Origin: Undibacterium umbellatum
GTDB lineage: Bacteria > Pseudomonadota > Gammaproteobacteria > Burkholderiales > Burkholderiaceae_D
Reading direction: 5' to 3'
Assembly (NCBI RefSeq): GCF_014284125.1
Contig: NZ_JACOFX010000007.1
Coordinates: forward strand, 1 to 64,000
DNA length: 64,000 bases
In this document: in pieces, positions 6,947 through 15,587 of the stretch
Numbering within the stretch: the stretch's first letter is position 1
Layout of the letters: every line of letters starts with the position of its first letter
Notes under the pieces: generated by a model
What the model saw: the letters and a program-made list of their open reading frames with translations, nothing else
Told to the model about the DNA's origin: nothing
Database searches by the model: none
Translations under genes and position numbers: made by a program

Positions 6947-8704
6947 TTAATCCCTACCCTTAAAATTCCTTAAAAAATCGAGCAAGATTTGTGCCGAGAC
7001 TTCTGCGTCGTCAGCGCTCATGGTTTCCAGCGGATTGTGGCTGATGCCGCCATTGCCGCAGCGGGTGAACAGCATGGCCACATCGGTCATCCTAGCTATC
7101 GCCATGGCATCATGGCCTGCACCTGAAGGCAATTCAAAGGCTGGCAAACCGGCTCTTTGCGTAGCTGCTGCCAGTTGCTGCATCAGCCATGGGGCGCAGG
7201 GGGCTGCCGGGGCTGATACGGCTTTGACGATATTCACTTCAATATTGCGGCGCTGGCAGATGGCTTCTATCTTTGCCAGGATGTCATTCACCGCAGCATC
7301 GCGGGTGGCATCGTCAGCGGCGCGGATATCCAGTGACAGATTGCAGGAGCCGGGGATCACATTGACTGAACCATGTGGTACCTGTAACTGGCCCACTGTC
7401 CCTACCAGGGACGTGTCATTGGCGCAGCGCTGTTCTACATACAAAATAATTTCAGCGGCAGCAGCTGCGGCATCCTTGCGCATGCTCATGGGTGTGGTGC
7501 CAGCATGGCTGGCGACACCCTTGAGTTGCACCTGATAACGGCAACTGCCAGCGATGGAAGTAACGATGCCCACGGGCAGGTCACGGCCCAGCAAGACCGG
7601 GCCTTGCTCTATATGCACTTCTACATAGCCCAGTATCTGTGCAGGGTCACGCGCTATTGCCGGGATTTGTTTGACATCATGCCCGGCAGCAGTCAATGCT
7701 TCGCGCATGCTGATGCCGTCTGCATCTGTCTTGTCGAGCAAGGCCAGGTCAAACTGGCCGATGATGGCATTGCTACCCAGGAAGGTACTTTTGAAGCGTA
7801 CACCTTCTTCTTCAGAAAAACCTATGATCTCGAAATTGAAAGGCAGTTTTTCGTTTCTCTCGTTCAGATACTTGACAATGGCGATGGGTAGCAGGATGCC
7901 TTCGCGGCCATCGTATTTGCCACCATTGCAGACGGTGTCATAGTGAGAGCCGGTCAGCAGGGTCTTGGCATCGGTTGCGTCAGACAGGTAGCGGCCAACG
8001 ACGTTGCCGACCGCGTCGATATGCACATGCATGCCAGCCTCGCGCATCCAGGCCGCCAGTTGTTCTGCAGTTTTTTGGTGCGCGGGCGTCATGTAGGCGC
8101 AGGTCAGGCCATCTTCATCATCGCTCCAGGCGGCCAGGGTTTCTGACCATTGCATGATGGTGTTACCAAATTGCAGAGTGTGTTCAAGCAAGTCATTCAA
8201 GCGCAGTTCAGCGATGCGGCCGATTTGGCGCAGGCATTCTGCCAGTTCATCTGCGCGCTGGTTCTTAAAACGGCGCTGGAAGGTGGCGATGATGGCTTCC
8301 CGTGTAAAGCCCTTGCCATCCGGCCCTTTGACGGCGAGGATGAAGGGGAAGCCAAATTTACTGTTGTAGTCAGCATTGAGCTTGTGCAGTACTGCGAATT
8401 CTTCGGGGCTGCAATTGGTCAGGCCTGCCTTGGCCTGTTCACCGGTCGATTCTGCCGTCAACTCGCCTGCGATGGCGGCCTTGCCTGCCAGCTCGGGGTG
8501 GGCACGGATCAGGCCCAATTGTTCTGCCTCTGTCGCCTGGCTGACCACGGTTTGCAAGGCCAGCTTGAGAGCCGTGATGCTGGCAAAGGGGCGGCTGGCC
8601 GCGGCCCGTTCAGGTATCCAGGGTGAATGTTCATAGATACCGTGCAGGATATGCACAAATTCTTGCGTGCTACAGTGGTTCAGGTGGTCCAGAGTTGTCG
8701 TCAT
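6947..8704 (-). CDS. OHCU decarboxylase - allantoate amidohydrolase fusion
   Basis: A 585-residue fusion. Residues about 1-175 form a UraD domain (2-oxo-4-hydroxy-4-carboxy-5-ureidoimidazoline decarboxylase, making S-allantoin) with the catalytic H69 in RAHPELAGK and the ADYNSKFGFPFI segment. Residues about 180-585 form an M20-type amidohydrolase of the AllC/carbamoylase family, with metal ligands H254 and D265, the acidic pair in FSEEEGVRF near 299, and the dimer-side HIEQGP and AGTTPM motifs; this half should turn allantoate into ureidoglycine and ammonia. The two halves catalyse non-consecutive steps, since allantoinase acts between them. Family assignment is firm; strict allantoate specificity is inferred from context. 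Confidence 0.9.
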   Translation of the reverse strand: MTTTLDHLNHCSTQEFVHILHGIYEHSPWIPERAAASRPFASITALKLALQTVVSQATEAEQLGLIRAHPELAGKAAIAGELTAESTGEQAKAGLTNCSPEEFAVLHKLNADYNSKFGFPFILAVKGPDGKGFTREAIIATFQRRFKNQRADELAECLRQIGRIAELRLNDLLEHTLQFGNTIMQWSETLAAWSDDEDGLTCAYMTPAHQKTAEQLAAWMREAGMHVHIDAVGNVVGRYLSDATDAKTLLTGSHYDTVCNGGKYDGREGILLPIAIVKYLNERNEKLPFNFEIIGFSEEEGVRFKSTFLGSNAIIGQFDLALLDKTDADGISMREALTAAGHDVKQIPAIARDPAQILGYVEVHIEQGPVLLGRDLPVGIVTSIAGSCRYQVQLKGVASHAGTTPMSMRKDAAAAAAEIILYVEQRCANDTSLVGTVGQLQVPHGSVNVIPGSCNLSLDIRAADDATRDAAVNDILAKIEAICQRRNIEVNIVKAVSAPAAPCAPWLMQQLAAATQRAGLPAFELPSGAGHDAMAIARMTDVAMLFTRCGNGGISHNPLETMSADDAEVSAQILLDFLRNFKGRD

Positions 8705-8913
8705 AATTGGTCAGGCAATGTGCCTATTATTGTGCCTATACTTTAATGTGACCGGTATTGTCCCGGCATGATGATGAAGCTTAAGCCCAATTCTGGCCTG
8801 CAATGTGCTGCTGTCTTCATGATCTGTATATCTTCGATAGTATATTGATAGACTGCTGGCAGTATAAGATTTGGCTGATAGCGCATTTCAAGTCATCAAT
8901 ATAGGAGATCAGT

Positions 8914-9267
8914 ATGGGAAAGCTCAGTACACATGTGCTGGATATCACCGTTGGCAAACCCGGCGTGGGTGTGCAGGTGGAGTTGTATGCTGTCAATGCA
9001 GGTGAGAAAACCCTGCTGAAGACAGAGACCACCAACAATGATGGCCGCTGCAATGCGCCACTGCTGGAAGGCGACAGCCTGAAGCCTGGCCTGTATGAGC
9101 TGGTATTTGCGGCAGGTGATTATTTCGACAAGCAGGGCGTGGACCTGCCCAGCCCCAAGTTCATAGACCGCGTGACCCTGGCTTTTGGCGTGGCTGATGC
9201 CAGCCAGAATTACCATGTGCCGCTGGTAGTGTCGCCTTGGGCGTACTCGACTTACCGTGGTAGCTAG
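8914..9267 (+). CDS. uraH: 5-hydroxyisourate hydrolase (transthyretin-like)
   Basis: A 117-residue transthyretin-related protein, the family's usual length. It starts with LSTHVLDITVGKPG, which carries the catalytic His, and ends with the diagnostic YRGS tetrapeptide. It converts 5-hydroxyisourate, the PuuD product, to OHCU for UraD. There is no signal peptide, so it acts in the cytosol. An AGGAG ribosome binding site stands 7 bases before the ATG. It is divergent from the uraD-allC fusion, with a 209-base shared promoter region containing several short AT-rich palindromes. Confidence 0.95.
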   Translation: MGKLSTHVLDITVGKPGVGVQVELYAVNAGEKTLLKTETTNNDGRCNAPLLEGDSLKPGLYELVFAAGDYFDKQGVDLPSPKFIDRVTLAFGVADASQNYHVPLVVSPWAYSTYRGS

Positions 9268-9305
9268 GGATTTTTAAGGTTTTTTCAATCAGTAAAATGG
9301 TCGCA

Positions 9306-9405
9306 ATACAGCTGCAAAATTGACATGGCTAGGCGTCGTCGGCGCAGACAGTACTTTAGTACGGCAAGCCGGCGCAACAACGCCAGGTCATTTTTTCAGC
9401 TGTAT
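9306..9405. repeat. 100-bp inverted repeat between converging uraH and LysR genes
   Basis: The sequence begins ATACAGCTG and ends CAGCTGTAT. The arms keep pairing, with mismatches, inward through TGACATGGCTAGGCGT / ACGCCAGGTCA and the GC-rich centre to a perfect GTAC-TTTA-GTAC apex. It fills the gap between the 3' ends of uraH and the LysR gene, ending two bases before the LysR stop. It could be a REP/MITE-type element that doubles as a bidirectional transcription end; there is no long T run. Confidence 0.65.
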
Positions 9406-9407
9406 CC

Positions 9408-10346
9408 TTAGCGTGACATCAGTGATTTGGCTGCCTGGGCGATCTGCTCACGCAACCATCTGTGTTCTGGCGAATGATGGACGCGTTCATGCCAGAGCTG
9501 GTAAAAGCGCAGCGGCGGGAACTTGATAGGGATGGAAAAAGTCTTGAGTTGCAGGCTTTTTTCATAAAAGCTCAGGTATTGCTTGCCTGTCGTCAGCACC
9601 ATGTCGGATTGCGCCAGCATATGCGGCATCAGGCCAAAGTAGGCAGATTCGACCACGACATTGCGGCGCAGGTGCTGGCGTTCCAGATGGGCGTCGATAA
9701 CACCGTGGTAACCAGATAATAGTTGCGAAGGCGCGACATGGGGCAGGCTCAGGTAGTCTTCCAGCGTCATGTCGTCGGTGCCGGTGCGCTTGGCGTAAGG
9801 GCTGTCGGCACGCATGGCGCAGACGATGGGGTCTTCAAACAACTTGGACAGGTGCAGGTGTTGCGGCGGTTCGTCCCAGTTAGCGATGACCAAATCAAGG
9901 TCACCGTCAGACAAATGGCGTACATAATCAACTTCTGCCCCCAGACCATGAATGACAATGCGGCTTTTGGGCGATTCACGCCGCAGGCGCTCTACCACGC
10001 TGGGCAGGAATTGCACATGCAGGGAATCTGGGGCGGCGATGTGGAAGGTCTTGCTCTCTTGCTGGGCCACGAAGGGGACTTTACGTTCAAACAACAACTC
10101 GGTTTCATCAAGTATGCGTTTGGCAGGCTTGAGCAGGGTTTCACCATGGGGGGTAGGCACCATGCCACGGCCACCGCGCACCAGCAATTGATCACCAGTC
10201 AGCTCACGCAATTTGCGTAGCGAGGCAGAAATCGAAGGCTGGGGCTGGTTTAGCTTCAGAGCCACGCGGGAGACGTTTTTCTCACTGAGCAAAAGATACA
10301 AAATGCGTATCAAGTGCAGGTCGAGATGATTCGGTAGTTGTGCCAT
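9408..10346 (-). CDS. LysR-family transcriptional regulator of the urate cluster
   Basis: A 312-residue LysR-type regulator: N-terminal winged helix-turn-helix at about residues 5-65 (LSEKNVSRVALKLNQPQPSI) and a periplasmic-binding-like effector domain at about 90-300. The open frame reaches a TTG 60 bases upstream, but I prefer the ATG at 10346, which places the DNA-binding domain at the usual distance from the N-terminus. It lies between uraH and puuD and is divergent from puuD, the standard arrangement for a LysR protein regulating its neighbour. A purine intermediate as co-inducer is inference. Confidence 0.88.
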   Translation of the reverse strand: MAQLPNHLDLHLIRILYLLLSEKNVSRVALKLNQPQPSISASLRKLRELTGDQLLVRGGRGMVPTPHGETLLKPAKRILDETELLFERKVPFVAQQESKTFHIAAPDSLHVQFLPSVVERLRRESPKSRIVIHGLGAEVDYVRHLSDGDLDLVIANWDEPPQHLHLSKLFEDPIVCAMRADSPYAKRTGTDDMTLEDYLSLPHVAPSQLLSGYHGVIDAHLERQHLRRNVVVESAYFGLMPHMLAQSDMVLTTGKQYLSFYEKSLQLKTFSIPIKFPPLRFYQLWHERVHHSPEHRWLREQIAQAAKSLMSR

Positions 10347-10583
10347 GCTGATGCCTATCTTCAAACGTATATCGAAATCTATATTTTTAATATACTTCGT
10401 TTTCAATGAAGTTTGTGGGGAAAAAGTTTATCGTTGCCAGACTTCACCAAGTTTTTTGCTATTGGTCTTACCTGCCCTTGGTCTAACTGCGACAATAGGA
10501 GACATTTGCAGCAGATAGATACAGGTTGTGGTTTTTTAGCACTAAGATCGTGAATCATGGTAGCGTAAGCTGTCAGAAACACC

Positions 10584-10667
10584 TGGTCGCAGCGGAGCTT
10601 CGGTTCGCGACCATTTTGGGGTATTTTTCTATCCCTCTCGTCTGAAGAGCCCGCGGAGGCAGACGAG
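10584..10667 (+). promoter_or_regulatory. Two consecutive stem-loops in the puuD leader
   Basis: Two hairpins stand between the LysR-puuD divergent promoter region and puuD. The first pairs TGGTCGC with GCGACCA across a 16-base loop. The second pairs CTCGTCTG with CAGACGAG perfectly across a 15-base loop that contains GGAGG. The second ends only 8 bases before the first possible ATG of puuD, so it could affect translation. The pairing is seen; a regulatory role is inferred, and they might instead be a repeat element. Confidence 0.4.
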
Positions 10668-10687
10668 CTTCTAACATGAGAGAAAAC

Positions 10688-11920
10688 ATGGAAGCTTTTT
10701 TACTTGCGTATGGCACTGAGTGGCTGAACCTGATCGTCCGCTGGCTGCACCTGATTACAGGCATAGCCTGGATAGGTGCATCCTTCTACTTCGTCTGGCT
10801 GGACAATAATATCCGCCCACCCAAGCCCGGTTCTGAACTGGCCAACAAAGGGGTGTCCGGTGAATTGTGGGCTGTTCATGGTGGTGGTTTTTATAACCCG
10901 CAAAAATACCTGATCGCCCCAAAAGAATTGCCAGAAGAACTGCACTGGTTCAAATGGGAAGCCTATGCCACCTGGCTGTCTGGCTTTGCGATGTTGTTCA
11001 TCGTCTATTACTTCAATGCTTCTGCGATGATGATAGACAAATCCGTCGCTGACCTGACCAGCTGGCAAGCCATAGGCATAGGCCTGGGCACGCTGCTGGT
11101 GGGCTGGACGGTATATGACCTGCTGTGCCGCTCACCGCTAGGCAAGCGTGAAGGCTTGTTGGGCATCATCATGTTTGTGTTCATTGTGGCGGCAGGATTT
11201 GTGTTGTCGAAATTCCTCAGTGGTCGTGCTGCCTATATCCACGTCGGTGCCATGATAGGCACCATGATGGTGGGTAATGTGCTGATGCTGATCATCCCCG
11301 GCCAGCGCAAACTGGTCGAAGCCATGCAACAAGGTAAATCGCCAGACCCTATCCACGGCCAAAAAGCCAAGCAACGCAGCGTACACAATAATTACTTCAC
11401 ACTGCCGGTGCTGTTCATCATGATCAGCAACCATTATGCGATGACGTATAACCATGAATACAACTGGCTGGTGCTGGCTGTGATCATGGCGGCGGGTGTC
11501 TTGATACGCCACTTTTTCAACCTGCGTCACAAGGGTATTACCAACTGGGCTTATCCAGCGGCTGGCGTGACTTTATTGCTAGCAGTGGCGATTGCAATTG
11601 CACCAAAGCCTCCAGCGAAAGTGGCAGCGCCTGACCCGGCCCTGTCTACAGCCGAAGCAGAAGCTGCGCAATTTACTAAAGTGCAAAACATCATCCAGCA
11701 GCGTTGCGTGTCCTGCCATGCGGCTGCGCCTACCCAGCCTGGCTTTGCCACCGCACCTGCTGGTATCAAGCTCGATACGCCAGAACTGATCAGGCAGAAC
11801 GCAGTGAAGGTCAATATGCAGACTGTGCAACTCAAGGCCATGCCTATAGGGAATATGACGCAAATGACGGAAGAAGAACGTGCGATCGTCGGCGCCTGGT
11901 TCCAGGCCGGTGCCAAGTAA
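10688..11920 (+). CDS. puuD: Membrane urate hydroxylase with cytochrome c domain
   Basis: A 410-residue inner-membrane protein of the PuuD family, which oxidises urate to 5-hydroxyisourate and passes electrons to the respiratory chain. About eight membrane helices fill residues 1-310, including the diagnostic RWLHLITGIAWIGASFYF. The C-terminal 100 residues form a cytochrome c domain with the haem motif CVSCH. Two ATGs lie 12 bases apart; I chose the second because GAGAGAA precedes it and the family starts MEAFL. An M20 hydrolase gene follows after 29 bases, likely in one transcript, and the LysR gene is divergent upstream. Confidence 0.92.
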   Translation: MEAFLLAYGTEWLNLIVRWLHLITGIAWIGASFYFVWLDNNIRPPKPGSELANKGVSGELWAVHGGGFYNPQKYLIAPKELPEELHWFKWEAYATWLSGFAMLFIVYYFNASAMMIDKSVADLTSWQAIGIGLGTLLVGWTVYDLLCRSPLGKREGLLGIIMFVFIVAAGFVLSKFLSGRAAYIHVGAMIGTMMVGNVLMLIIPGQRKLVEAMQQGKSPDPIHGQKAKQRSVHNNYFTLPVLFIMISNHYAMTYNHEYNWLVLAVIMAAGVLIRHFFNLRHKGITNWAYPAAGVTLLLAVAIAIAPKPPAKVAAPDPALSTAEAEAAQFTKVQNIIQQRCVSCHAAAPTQPGFATAPAGIKLDTPELIRQNAVKVNMQTVQLKAMPIGNMTQMTEEERAIVGAWFQAGAK

Positions 11921-11949
11921 ATCAATAAAAATTTAGAAAGTACATAGAC

Positions 11950-13173
11950 ATGAACAACTACGAACAACTCGACGCCTGGATAGACAGCCACTTTGACGAG
12001 CAGGTCAAATTCCTGCAAGAACTGGTACGTGTGCCGACTGATACGCCTCCCGGCAATAATGCCCCGCATGCGGAACGCACCGCTGATCTGCTGCAAGACA
12101 TGGGTATCGCCGCAAAAAAACATGCAGTGCCGGATAGTGAAGTCAAAGCCGCTGGCCTGCAAAGCATCACCAACCTGCTGGTACGCCGCCACTACGGTCC
12201 CGGCAAGACGGTACTGCTGAATGCCCATGGCGACGTGGTGCCACCAGGCGAAGGCTGGACCAAGAACCCTTACGGCGGTGAAATAGAAAACGGCAATATC
12301 TATGGCCGCGCCACTGCCGTCAGCAAATGCGATTTCTCGACTTACACCTTTGCCATGCGCGCACTGGAGGCGGTGGCAAAACCAAAAGTGGGCACGCTGG
12401 AGTTGTTATTTACGTATGATGAAGAATTCGGTGGCGAAGTAGGCCCAGGCTGGATGCTCAAGCACGACTTGATCAAACCTGATCTGATGATCGCCGCCGG
12501 TTTCTCTTACCAGGTCATCACGGCACATAACGGCTGTTTGCAAATGGAAGTGACAGTACACGGCAAGATGGCCCATGCGGCAATCCCTGACTCTGGCGTC
12601 GATGCCTTGCAGGCGGCAGTGAAAATATTGAATGCCCTGTATGCACAAAACACGCTGTACAAACAGGTGACATCGAAAGTCGAAGGCATTACCCATCCTT
12701 ATTTGAATGTAGGCACGATAGAAGGCGGCACCAATACCAATGTCATCCCTGGCCGCGTCACCTTCAAGCTGGACCGCCGCATGATACCGGAAGAAAATCC
12801 GGCAGAAGTCGAAGCGACTTTGCGCAAAGTCATCAGCGATACTGCAGCTGAACTGCCAGGTATCAGCGTTGATGTAAAACGTATCTTGCTGGCAAATTCC
12901 ATGCGTCCCTTGCCTGGTAATACGCCACTTGTAGAAGCGATACAAAAGCATGGTGGTGCGGTATTTGGTGAAGCGATTCCTGCACTAGGCACGCCACTTT
13001 ATACCGATGTACGTCTGTTCTCGGAAGCAGGCATCCCAGGCGTCATCTATGGTGCGGGGCCGCGCACGGTACTGGAGTCACATGCCAAGCGCGCAGATGA
13101 GCGTTTGAACCTGGAAGACTTGAGGCGCGCTACCAAAGTGATTGCACGTAGCCTTGCTGATTTGCTGGTGTGA
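11950..13173 (+). CDS. M20-family metallohydrolase next to puuD
   Basis: A 407-residue zinc-dependent M20 hydrolase of the ArgE/DapE type. Visible features are the first metal motif NAHGDVVPPGEGW, a variant bridging-Asp region GRATAVSKCDFSTY, the catalytic acidic pair in TYDEEFGGE, and a bacterial dimerisation domain in the middle with an NVGTIEGGTNTNVIPG strand. There is no signal peptide. It starts 29 bases after puuD and is probably cotranscribed with it. The substrate is unknown: family members remove acyl, carbamoyl or amino-acid groups, and the context suggests a ureido or formamido compound of purine breakdown, which is only inference. Confidence 0.8.
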   Translation: MNNYEQLDAWIDSHFDEQVKFLQELVRVPTDTPPGNNAPHAERTADLLQDMGIAAKKHAVPDSEVKAAGLQSITNLLVRRHYGPGKTVLLNAHGDVVPPGEGWTKNPYGGEIENGNIYGRATAVSKCDFSTYTFAMRALEAVAKPKVGTLELLFTYDEEFGGEVGPGWMLKHDLIKPDLMIAAGFSYQVITAHNGCLQMEVTVHGKMAHAAIPDSGVDALQAAVKILNALYAQNTLYKQVTSKVEGITHPYLNVGTIEGGTNTNVIPGRVTFKLDRRMIPEENPAEVEATLRKVISDTAAELPGISVDVKRILLANSMRPLPGNTPLVEAIQKHGGAVFGEAIPALGTPLYTDVRLFSEAGIPGVIYGAGPRTVLESHAKRADERLNLEDLRRATKVIARSLADLLV

Positions 13174-13274
13174 TGTTGGGCAACCATCTGTCCACATCAG
13201 ATGCAACCGGCATGCGATCACGCTCAATGTGCATCGCACGCCTGCTGACTGGGTACATATACTTGTAACTCAGA

Positions 13275-13484
13275 CTAGCTGTTTTTTCTGTCTGCCGCTA
13301 CCGCCTGGTTGCGGGCGATTTCCAGCTCCATGGCTTTCATTTTTTCCTGATGTTCCATGGAGCGTTGTTGCAGTTCAGCTTCGTGCTGACTGGTCTTGAT
13401 CCAGGCATGGCAGACCGAGTAAGCGATGGCAACAGCAAATGCACCCAGAGGAACGATTTGAGAGTAAGAGAGTATGTCGGACAT
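13275..13484 (-). CDS. Small membrane-anchored coiled-coil protein
   Basis: A 69-residue protein with one membrane helix (about residues 8-26, IVPLGAFAVAIAYSVC) followed by a charged, Glu/Met/Gln-rich helix that should form a coiled coil. The longest frame begins 45 bases earlier, but the ATG at 13484 is preceded by AAGGAAAT. It is not a family I can name. It converges on the M20 hydrolase gene. A larger overlapping frame on the same strand looks like a shadow. Confidence 0.55.
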   Translation of the reverse strand: MSDILSYSQIVPLGAFAVAIAYSVCHAWIKTSQHEAELQQRSMEHQEKMKAMELEIARNQAVAADRKNS

Positions 13485-13859
13485 GGCAGGATTTCCTTCC
13501 TTAGTTGTTTGAGACACCAGTATATGCAAGCCAGGACACCTGCATAAGTAGCGGCTGTAAGCAGTATTTCATGACATTTGTCATGAGCGCACAGACAGTT
13601 TGGCATCAGATACCAGCCGCCCAGACTTTCCCGCAGGTCGCCCGCGTCCCTGATCCTGGTCACCTCAATCACAGGTCACGAGCATGCCTCAGATCTCACC
13701 TATAGGCTGAGAATAAATGAGTGTTTATCCTCACATGGCAGCCAGCAATTCACAATGCCGCCACAGTTTTTCCAAGTGCTGAACGGGCCAGAGTTTCCGC
13801 GATCAGTGCACAATGCAGGCTGTGCAACTTGCTGACCGTACGCTCAGGTGTTTTCCAAT
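13485..13859. other. Non-coding or decayed stretch
   Basis: Nothing intact is seen. Short broken frames appear near 13755-13840, just ahead of a recognisable serine-hydrolase remnant, and may be earlier parts of the same dead gene, but I cannot align them to the family. The part next to 13484 should hold the promoter of the small coiled-coil gene. Confidence 0.4.
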
Positions 13860-13985
13860 ATGTGGTGGGTGCTGGAAGAACCCAGTGATTCACGGTTGCA
13901 CGGAGCTTACATGGCCTGGGGTTTGCATGGACAATACTTACTGGTTACTCCCAAGCTGGATATGGTGATCGTCCACCAGCGGTGA
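13860..13985 (+). pseudogene. C-terminal remnant of a beta-lactamase-like serine hydrolase
   Basis: The 41-residue frame contains MWWVLEEP, then GAYMAWGLHGQYLLV and PKLDMVIVHQR. This is the C-terminal signature of class C beta-lactamase-like serine hydrolases, including the HGQY segment that corresponds to the KTG box region, ending at the natural stop. The upstream frame is closed by a stop and the N-terminal domain with the SxxK motif is absent, so this is a gene relic. It points to past loss or exchange of DNA at this place. Confidence 0.7.
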
Positions 13986-14097
13986 GTGCCTGTTGGAAGT
14001 AAATGGGATGTGCCTAAAGTAGGTGAGAATGCGTTTATCCACATGGCAAATTTACTTGGGCAGATTTGTTCGTGATATCAATTAATGTGAGCCTGAT

Positions 14098-14554
14098 ATG
14101 GAATTAACCCTTGAATCTTGCACATTTGATGATGCGACGCATCTGGCCGATATACGCGTCCTCGCCATGCGCCCCAGTCTTGAACGCATAGGACTTTTTG
14201 ATGCAGAACGGGCGCGACAACGGCTCCTGGTGAATTTCGCAGCCGAGTACACCGACTCATCAAGCTGGATGGATCGCTGGCAGGATTTTTAGTGCTGCGT
14301 CCGCAGGACAACGACCTCTTGCTGGATCACTTTTACCTCCATTCGGATTTCCGGCAATGTGGTCTGGACAGTGAAGCTATCAATCTGGTGCTGGCAGAAG
14401 CCGACGCACAGGGGAAAATTTTTCACGCTGGTGCCTTGCGTGCCAGCGACGCCAATCGTTTTACCTTCGCCATGGTTTCATTTTACGTAAAGTGGCCGAG
14501 TTTGATAATTACTATTTTCGTTGTCCACAGCCTGATCCAAGTAGGTGCGAATAG
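14098..14554 (+). pseudogene. GNAT acetyltransferase broken by frameshifts
   Basis: Three frames in sequence make up one GNAT protein. The first (to 14292) begins with the family-like DIRVLAMRPSLERIG and FDAERARQR. The second resumes with FYLHSDFRQCGLDSEAI, the acetyl-CoA loop region, and a GALRASDANRF segment. The third continues as GFILRKVAEFDNYYF and ends at a TAG at 14554. At least two frame changes separate them, and the acetyl-CoA R/Q-x-x-G-x-G/A loop is degraded. I infer a recently inactivated N-acetyltransferase of unknown substrate. Confidence 0.75.
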
Positions 14555-14569
14555 CCTACGTATTCGCAC
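14545..14569. repeat. Short perfect inverted repeat GTGCGAATA
   Basis: GTGCGAATA and TATTCGCAC form a perfect 9-base-pair stem around a seven-base loop, directly over the end of the acetyltransferase relic. The half-unit GTAGGTGCGAATAG recurs near 15022-15035 without the partner arm. The repeated unit flanks the decayed patch and the following AT-rich genes, so it may be a scattered small repeat or a recombination scar. Confidence 0.5.
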
Positions 14570-14723
14570 GCATGATCTTTAGATGACTTGTAGTATTTTT
14601 TGGCTAGACATGCGTGCGATTACGTTACACTATCGTATCTACTCGGGCTAAAAGCTGTGTCAATACTCGACCCTGACCCCAGTTATCTTAAAAAATAGGT
14701 GATTGACCCCATGCTCCGTAGGA

Positions 14724-14978
14724 TCAACCTAAGTCTTCCTTAAACCAGTTAATATTAAACACAATTATACTGACAGTGGCAGAACAAGCCACTGTCATTT
14801 TGATCACCGTTGTGACATAGTAAGCACTAGGAATGAAGCTAAAATCTCCCGTTTTCAAATATACAAAAATAGGTTTAATCGCAAAGATTAGCACCACTCC
14901 GGCCATCGACAGCAATAATAAATAAAATAGAAATGAAATTATTATTCCTTCAATGTATTCCTTGAATTTTAATTTCAT
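14724..14978 (-). CDS. Small AT-rich two-helix membrane protein
   Basis: An 84-residue protein with two strongly hydrophobic stretches (about residues 11-36 and 55-76) and basic N-terminus (MKLKFKEY). It is not a family I recognise. Base composition is clearly more AT-rich than the surrounding genome, as for the neighbouring immunity-like gene, which suggests foreign origin. Small membrane proteins of this kind often act as immunity proteins, but nothing in the sequence proves it. Confidence 0.45.
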   Translation of the reverse strand: MKLKFKEYIEGIIISFLFYLLLLSMAGVVLIFAIKPIFVYLKTGDFSFIPSAYYVTTVIKMTVACSATVSIIVFNINWFKEDLG

Positions 14979-15111
14979 TATTTTCTTGACTTGGAATTAT
15001 TTGGCAACTTATCTGCCGCGTAGGTGCGAATAGCACCGCCGAAACTCTATAAAATATGAAAATAAATTTTAAATGTGTTGCTAGTTTGCTTACCTCACGT
15101 CTCGGATTACC

Positions 15112-15570
15112 ATGATTTCACAAATAATAGAGAAAGTTGAATTGGCAAGAAAAAATTATACTGAGAATAACGATTATTATTCGCAGGACTTTGAAAAGCA
15201 AGGAGTGGTATCGCTTTGGCTTGGCCTGACTGATCGGAGTCTCGCTCAAGATGTTGATACGCTTCAGGATTTGTGCGGAGTTGGATACTACCAACTTAGC
15301 GGCCAGGAGAGCAACTCATTCAATTATGAGCATGTTGATTTAAAGTGACTGCTTGCAGATATTTCATACTCTCAATCTTTTTTGGAGGCAGTCATTTCCG
15401 AAGCAAGAGAGAAAGGTATCGAAAAAGCTACAAGAACAACTATTCAATACGACTTTGAATACAACCCCGCAAATGTTACCAGGGAAATTGCAGATGACCC
15501 GGCTTTTTTTAGGTGTATTCAGCTATTCAATGAAATAGTTGTTGCTGACTGCTTGCTCAATCTTGCTTGA
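15112..15570 (+). pseudogene. Imm22-like immunity protein interrupted by one in-frame stop
   Basis: Two frames in the same phase (15112-15348 and from 15349 on) are separated by a single TGA at 15346-15348. Joined, they give about 152 residues with the order expected of Imm22 immunity proteins: an early VVSLWLGL strand, a GVGYYQL segment, then SYSQSFLEAV and, near the end, the family-like YDFEYNP. The reading phase is open on both sides of the stop, so one base change would restore the gene. Imm22 proteins protect against polymorphic toxins; no toxin gene is nearby. The family match is from memory of the motif order. Confidence 0.6.
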
Positions 15571-15587
15571 GAGATGGATACGTCCCT

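Noticed and set aside
13337..13672. 111-residue minus-strand frame with a CIYWC motif
   Set aside because: It overlaps the better-supported 69-residue gene on the same strand in another phase, has no ribosome site and no family likeness.
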